DNA of 10,110 nt from Candidatus Methylarchaceae archaeon HK01M (GTDB taxonomy: Archaea; Thermoproteota; Nitrososphaeria; Nitrososphaerales; JACAEJ01). The stretch is from contig JAKLZD010000071.1 in the NCBI GenBank assembly GCA_024256245.1, forward strand, positions 1 through 10,110, in the 5' to 3' direction. The notes under the pieces are model-generated. The model ran no database searches, was not told the origin of the DNA, and saw only the letters and a program-made list of their open reading frames with translations. Position 1 is the stretch's first letter, and every line of letters begins with the position of its first letter. The position numbers were made by a program, and so were the translations under genes. Positions 7,158 through 10,110 of the stretch are shown in pieces.

Positions 7158-7176
7158 TTTTCTTTTTTATTTTATT
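7158..7176 (+). terminator. Putative T-rich transcription terminator
   Basis: A T-dominated tract, TTTTCTTTTTTATTTTATT, lies downstream of the SnoaL-like gene and before the convergent YyaL-like gene. Archaeal termination is favoured by oligo-T stretches in the coding strand, without need for a hairpin. It is about 270 bases after the stop, so it is the strongest but not the nearest candidate. Confidence 0.35.
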
Positions 7177-7219
7177 ACCTTTTACACCTTATTAACCGTT
7201 GATGTTAAAATTAATTTTC

Positions 7220-9259
7220 TTATTCCAAGAGCGTCTTGAGGGACTCCACATCCATCACTGGCATCTGACAAGTATAGTTTTGGCAGACATAAACGATGAC
7301 TGCTTTTCCAATGGACGATTTATCTTTGAGCAAGGGGATCAACTCTATAAGTGAGTCTTGACCATCAGGGTTGTAGGCAATGACCTTGTTCGGGATCAAG
7401 GTCTGCCGTATTTCCTTGAGCATAGCCTGAAACTCCCTTGAACTTTTCTTGCCTGTGATAACGAATTCTTTAGGTTGCCCAATCAAAAAGTCTAGTGCAC
7501 AAAGCATGTGGGCAGACTGCTCAGGGTTTAAGTTGAGCTTATCCCAAAAGGCTAAGATAGTCTTCTCTGAAAGTGAACGGAGTTCCTTGTCCGATGTAAG
7601 TTCACTCAGCTTGGCCAGATTCAAGGCTGCGACACTATTGCCAGATAAGGTTGCGCCATCATAGGCATCCTTGACTCTTGAGATAAGGTCAGGTTGCCCT
7701 ACCTGGGTGGAATAGAAGCCTCCTTTCTCCTCATCCAAAAAGAGCTCTACCATCTTCTTGTTCAGCTTTAAAGCCCTTTTGAGTTTAGATTCGTCGAAAT
7801 TGGATTCGTAGAAGTCGATCAAACCCATAACCATGAAGGCGTAGTCTTCGAGAAAGCCTTCTACAGACGCTTCTCCATCTCTCCACCTTCGAAGAAGCTT
7901 CTCGCCATCGACCAAGTTACCAAGTATGAAGTCTACAGACGCTTCTGCAGCTTTCAGATATCGTTCATATCCAAGAATCTGGTACGCCTTCGTCAAAGCA
8001 GAGATCATCATGCCGTTCCAAGCAGTCAAAACTTTATCGTCTGTAAAGGGTTTGACCCTAAGCTCTCTATTCTCCAAAAGCATCTTTTTAGAGCCCCTAA
8101 GGGCTTCAGTAATACTATCCTCAGATATGCCCAATTCTTCAGCTATCTTCGAAGACTCTTTCTCTACATGGAGGACGTTTCTCCCTTTCTCGAAGTTACC
8201 TTCTTCCGAAATACCATAATACCTTGAAAAGATCTCTCCATCCTTCTGACCTAATATTCGGACTATCTCATCCTTCCTCCATACATAGTAAGCTCCCTCT
8301 TCCCCCTCGCTTTCCGAATCTTGAGTCGAATAGAATCCGCCTCTGGAATCCCTCATCTCTCTGAGGGCCCAGTCAAGAGTCTGAGTCACGACTCTAGCGA
8401 AAAGAGGGTTCCTCGTAGCCTGCCAAGCTTCAAGGTATGCAAGTGAGAGTAGGGCATTATCGTAAAGCATCTTTTCGAAGTGGGGTACAAGCCAGTAACG
8501 GTCTACAGAGTATCTATGGAAGCCCCCTCCAAGCTGATCGAAGACGCCTCCCTTAGCTATCTTCGTTAAAGTCTTAGTTACTATTTCTATAGCCTTGGTT
8601 TTCTTAGTTCTATTGAAGTACCTAGTTAGGAAGAAGAGTAGAGAGGGATTGGGAAACTTCGGAGCCCCTCCGAAGCCACCGTAAACTTCGTCGAATCCCA
8701 TGACTAAAGATGAGTAGGCAGCGTCAAGGGGGAAGGCCGATAGCGCCCCTCCAACATGTTCATAGGTTTTTGTAAGATAAAGAGTTATCCTCTCGGCCGA
8801 TTCTTCGATTCCAGCCCTCTTAGTCTTCCAAAGCTCGATTATTGTAGTTAGAATCTTCTTGAAACTGGGCATACCGTATCTGTCTTCAAGGGGATAGTAT
8901 GTGCCACCAAAGAAGGGTTTCAGGAAGGGGGTCAGAAATACTGATAGAGGCCAACCTCCTCGCCCTAACATGGACACCACGGCCGTCATATAGATCTTAT
9001 CTATATCTGGTCTCTCTTCACGATCCACCTTTATCGAAACGAAGTTTCTGTTCAATATATCGGCTGTTTCCATGTCTTCAAAACTCTCTCTTTTCATTAC
9101 ATGACACCAGTGGCAGGAGGAGTAACCTATGCTTAGAAAGATTGCTTTGTCTTCAGCCCTAGCCCTAGCGAAAGCTTCTTTACCCCAAGGATACCAGTCA
9201 ACGGGATTGTAGGCGTGCTCAAGAAGATATGGACTCTTTTCCTTTGATAGCCTATTCAA
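7220..9259 (-). CDS. YyaL/SSP411 (DUF255) thioredoxin-like domain protein
   Basis: This 679-residue protein matches the widely conserved family called YyaL in Bacillus and spermatogenesis-associated protein 20 in animals. It consists of an N-terminal thioredoxin-like domain (about residues 1-160) followed by an alpha/alpha toroid resembling glycosidases and N-acylglucosamine epimerases. The biochemical role of the family is not settled. Diagnostic segments are NRLSKEKSPYLLEHAYNPVD, the redox-type CxxC motif SSCHWCHVM (C49, C52), FVSIKVDREERPDIDKIYM, GGWPLSVFLTP and GGTYYP. The toroid contains GGFGGAPKFPNP, FDQLGGGFHRYSVD, VPHFEKMLYDNA and LTAWNGMM. The C-terminal VCQNYTCQMPV carries two further conserved cysteines. 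Length is typical and the gene is intact. The TTG start at 9259 gives the family N-terminus (M)NRL and lies about 30 bases after a TATA-like CTATATAG. No signal peptide is visible, so it is probably cytoplasmic. It is single and convergent with the SnoaL-like gene. Confidence 0.93.
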   Translation of the reverse strand: MNRLSKEKSPYLLEHAYNPVDWYPWGKEAFARARAEDKAIFLSIGYSSCHWCHVMKRESFEDMETADILNRNFVSIKVDREERPDIDKIYMTAVVSMLGRGGWPLSVFLTPFLKPFFGGTYYPLEDRYGMPSFKKILTTIIELWKTKRAGIEESAERITLYLTKTYEHVGGALSAFPLDAAYSSLVMGFDEVYGGFGGAPKFPNPSLLFFLTRYFNRTKKTKAIEIVTKTLTKIAKGGVFDQLGGGFHRYSVDRYWLVPHFEKMLYDNALLSLAYLEAWQATRNPLFARVVTQTLDWALREMRDSRGGFYSTQDSESEGEEGAYYVWRKDEIVRILGQKDGEIFSRYYGISEEGNFEKGRNVLHVEKESSKIAEELGISEDSITEALRGSKKMLLENRELRVKPFTDDKVLTAWNGMMISALTKAYQILGYERYLKAAEASVDFILGNLVDGEKLLRRWRDGEASVEGFLEDYAFMVMGLIDFYESNFDESKLKRALKLNKKMVELFLDEEKGGFYSTQVGQPDLISRVKDAYDGATLSGNSVAALNLAKLSELTSDKELRSLSEKTILAFWDKLNLNPEQSAHMLCALDFLIGQPKEFVITGKKSSREFQAMLKEIRQTLIPNKVIAYNPDGQDSLIELIPLLKDKSSIGKAVIVYVCQNYTCQMPVMDVESLKTLLE

Positions 9260-9279
9260 GTCTAAACTGAAATAATCAA

Positions 9280-9694
9280 GTGTCCCTATATAGATTAACG
9301 TTATGTTCTATAGGCGTTGCTAAGTATCTCGCTGAGGAAACCGAAATGTTACTACACTATTATAAAAACAAAATATCATGTCACTTTCAGGCTCTTCGAG
9401 CAACGGTTCTATTCTTCATCGTCGACGCCCTGTATCTTAACGCCATAAACATCAACTATTCAGATCTTCAAGCGATATGGTTAACTGCTCTGCTTTATAA
9501 TGTGAGCCATCCACCATACTCACATAGTGTAGAAATCGCTTTCGGTTCGTCGAGCTTCGATCAGAAGTTTAGTCACGAAGAGTTTACTTCAACAAGTTTT
9601 GGGTAAAGAGCTAAGTAAGATTAAATAACCGAATTTGGAAAAAAAGCTAAGAAGTGACTCGCAAGTCCTGCCAGAAGAAAAGATTTCAGTTAGA
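9280..9694 (+). pseudogene. Degenerate HD-domain phosphohydrolase fragment
   Basis: The frame 9280-9606 (108 codons) resembles the HD-superfamily phosphohydrolases related to dGTPase (COG1078-like). LCSIGVAKYLAEE corresponds to the usual EHSLGVAYLAE, LTALLYNVSHPPYSHSVE to LLHDIGHGPFSHxxE, and FSHEEFTS to the later HEE motif. The metal ligands are altered: the first His is Cys, and the HD pair itself is Tyr-Asn. An in-frame stop at 9268 removes the N-terminal part, which normally precedes the first His by about 50 residues. After HEEFTS the homologous-looking continuation LGKELSKIK lies in the next frame (9599-9625), suggesting a frameshift near 9598. That frame continues past a stop at 9626 with PNLEKKLRSDSQVLPEEKISVR, again protein-like, to a stop at 9695. 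I read this as a decaying gene; the far 3' part is uncertain. A non-catalytic HD protein is less likely given the truncation at both ends. Confidence 0.55.
9286..9293 (-). promoter_or_regulatory. Putative TATA box of the YyaL-like gene
   Basis: CTATATAG is centred about 30 bases upstream of the TTG start on the minus strand, implying a leaderless or nearly leaderless mRNA. The box lies inside the first codons of the opposite-strand HD-domain remnant. Confidence 0.45.
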
Positions 9695-9973
9695 TAATTT
9701 TACTTGGAATGATAGACAATATGAGATGATTGTTCTGGAATGTTTCTGTATATTTCTTCTAAAACTTTAGCGATGCATTTTGTGTAGTATAGAAACTTCT
9801 TTTTCCTTATCTAGTCTTCTTCATTTCGTCACTTGGTTCAATTGTTGTTGAATCTAGACCGTCAAAAAAGACCAACCTTGGATTTTCTTAAGTTTCTTAA
9901 AACTAAAAAATTCCCATAACATATAGTATGTATATAGGGGGTCCCTGATTTTAGGACTTTAGGAAATTTTTTA
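9695..9973. other. AT-rich gap without recognisable genes
   Basis: No coding region is supported here on either strand. It contains CCGTCA (9859-9864), which is an inverted copy of the TGACGG element found repeatedly after 9974, and a TATA-like stretch with GTATGTATATAG around 9926-9937 followed by GGGGGTCC. Confidence 0.4.
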
Positions 9974-10041
9974 TGACGGAAATGACGGTTTTTCTGACGG
10001 ATTTGACGATATGACGGTTTTGTGACGAGATTTAAATGACA
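9974..10041 (+). repeat. Array of seven TGACG/TGACA elements at about helical-turn spacing
   Basis: TGACG begins at 9974, 9983, 9995, 10004, 10012 and 10023, and a TGACA follows at 10037. Four of the six TGACG copies extend to TGACGG. The successive distances are 9, 12, 9, 8, 11 and 14 bases, with a mean of 10.5. The array ends just upstream of, and overlaps, a TATA-like TTTAAA (10031-10036) that precedes a truncated reading frame. This suggests cooperative binding of a protein to one DNA face; the function is unknown. Confidence 0.6.
10031..10036 (+). promoter_or_regulatory. Putative TATA box before the partial ORF at the window end
   Basis: TTTAAA is centred about 27 bases upstream of the GTG at 10060, the spacing expected for a leaderless archaeal transcript. 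It sits between the last two copies of the TGAC array. Confidence 0.35.
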
Positions 10042-10059
10042 GTTTAACATATAGGAATT

Positions 10060-10110
10060 GTGCCTAGAATTATTTCTGAAGAATCGGAGAGACAAGTGAT
10101 AGAAGCTTAT
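10060..10110 (+). CDS. Partial ORF, possible helix-turn-helix or transposase N-terminus
   Basis: From GTG at 10060 the frame stays open to the window edge (17 codons) and reads (M)PRIISEESERQVIEAY. This resembles the first helix of many helix-turn-helix proteins and IS630-type transposases, which often start with a P.(L/I)(S/T).EER..I...Y pattern. A stop lies 15 bases upstream (10045). Seventeen residues are too few for a firm assignment, and the HTH itself would lie beyond the window. The TATA-like element and the TGACG array upstream give some support that this is a real gene start. Confidence 0.35.
   Translation, partial: MPRIISEESERQVIEAY

Larger units (their letters stand above)
6888..7219. 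other. AT-rich convergent intergenic region with inverted repeats
   Basis: This 332-bp gap between two convergent genes has no supportable gene. It holds a perfect 9-bp inverted repeat with a 3-base spacer (6994-7014). It also holds a 10-bp inverted pair 42 bases apart (TAAAAGGTAA at 7123-7132, TTACCTTTTA at 7175-7184) and a second nested pair (ATAAGGT at 7140-7146, ACCTTAT at 7186-7192). The T-rich tract near 7158-7176 could terminate + strand transcription. Confidence 0.5.

Noticed and set aside
9974..10028. Short frame through the TGACG repeats encoding Asp-Gly repeats (ending in a TGA near 10024)
   Set aside because: It is too short, has no start site support and is explained by the nucleotide repeat itself.
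9974..10041. CRISPR array
   Set aside because: The repeated unit is only 5-6 bases with spacing near 10, without the 25-40 base repeats and spacers of a CRISPR, and no cas gene is present.
9862..10095. 77-codon minus-strand ORF covering the TGACG array
   Set aside because: The translation is basic and of odd composition with no recognisable domain. The frame's openness follows from the repeats and AT-rich sequence, and no promoter or ribosome site supports it.

Overview
The window looks archaeal, most likely TACK-type (Thaumarchaeota/Bathyarchaeota-like). I infer this from the archaeal KEOPS subunits Kae1, Bud32 and Pcc1, an archaeal-type ribosomal protein S15 with its N-terminal extension, an archaeal RecJ-like DHH protein downstream of S15, an archaeal ACT-domain regulator, AT-rich TATA-box promoters placed close to start codons, and heavy use of AGA/AGG for arginine. 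The species cannot be named from the sequence alone.

Positions 1-5623 hold a conserved informational cluster, all on the + strand: kae1 (5' end cut by the window edge), bud32, an XTP/dITP pyrophosphatase, rpsO, a RecJ/DHH protein, pcc1 and serS. Several neighbours overlap (kae1/bud32 by 13 bp, bud32/XTPase by 11 bp, recJ/pcc1 by 29 bp), which suggests co-transcription and translational coupling. New promoters seem to lie before rpsO and serS. Kae1, Bud32 and Pcc1 belong to KEOPS, which makes the t6A modification of ANN-decoding tRNAs. With S15 and seryl-tRNA synthetase they make this a translation-centred locus. The XTP pyrophosphatase cleans the nucleotide pool and the DHH protein acts in replication or repair.

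Positions 5624-7219 hold a minus-strand ACT-domain regulator, which converges on serS, and a divergent + strand SnoaL-like protein. The SnoaL-like gene has very different arginine codon use and is probably acquired.

Positions 7220-9259 hold a large minus-strand thioredoxin-like/glycosidase-like protein of the YyaL/SSP411 (DUF255) family.

Positions 9260-10110 look like an accessory or decaying region. A + strand HD-phosphohydrolase remnant has lost its metal ligands and carries an apparent frameshift. It is followed by AT-rich DNA with a run of seven TGACG/TGACA elements at a mean spacing of one helical turn, directly upstream of a truncated reading frame whose first residues resemble a helix-turn-helix or transposase N-terminus. 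No rRNA, tRNA or CRISPR array was recognised.
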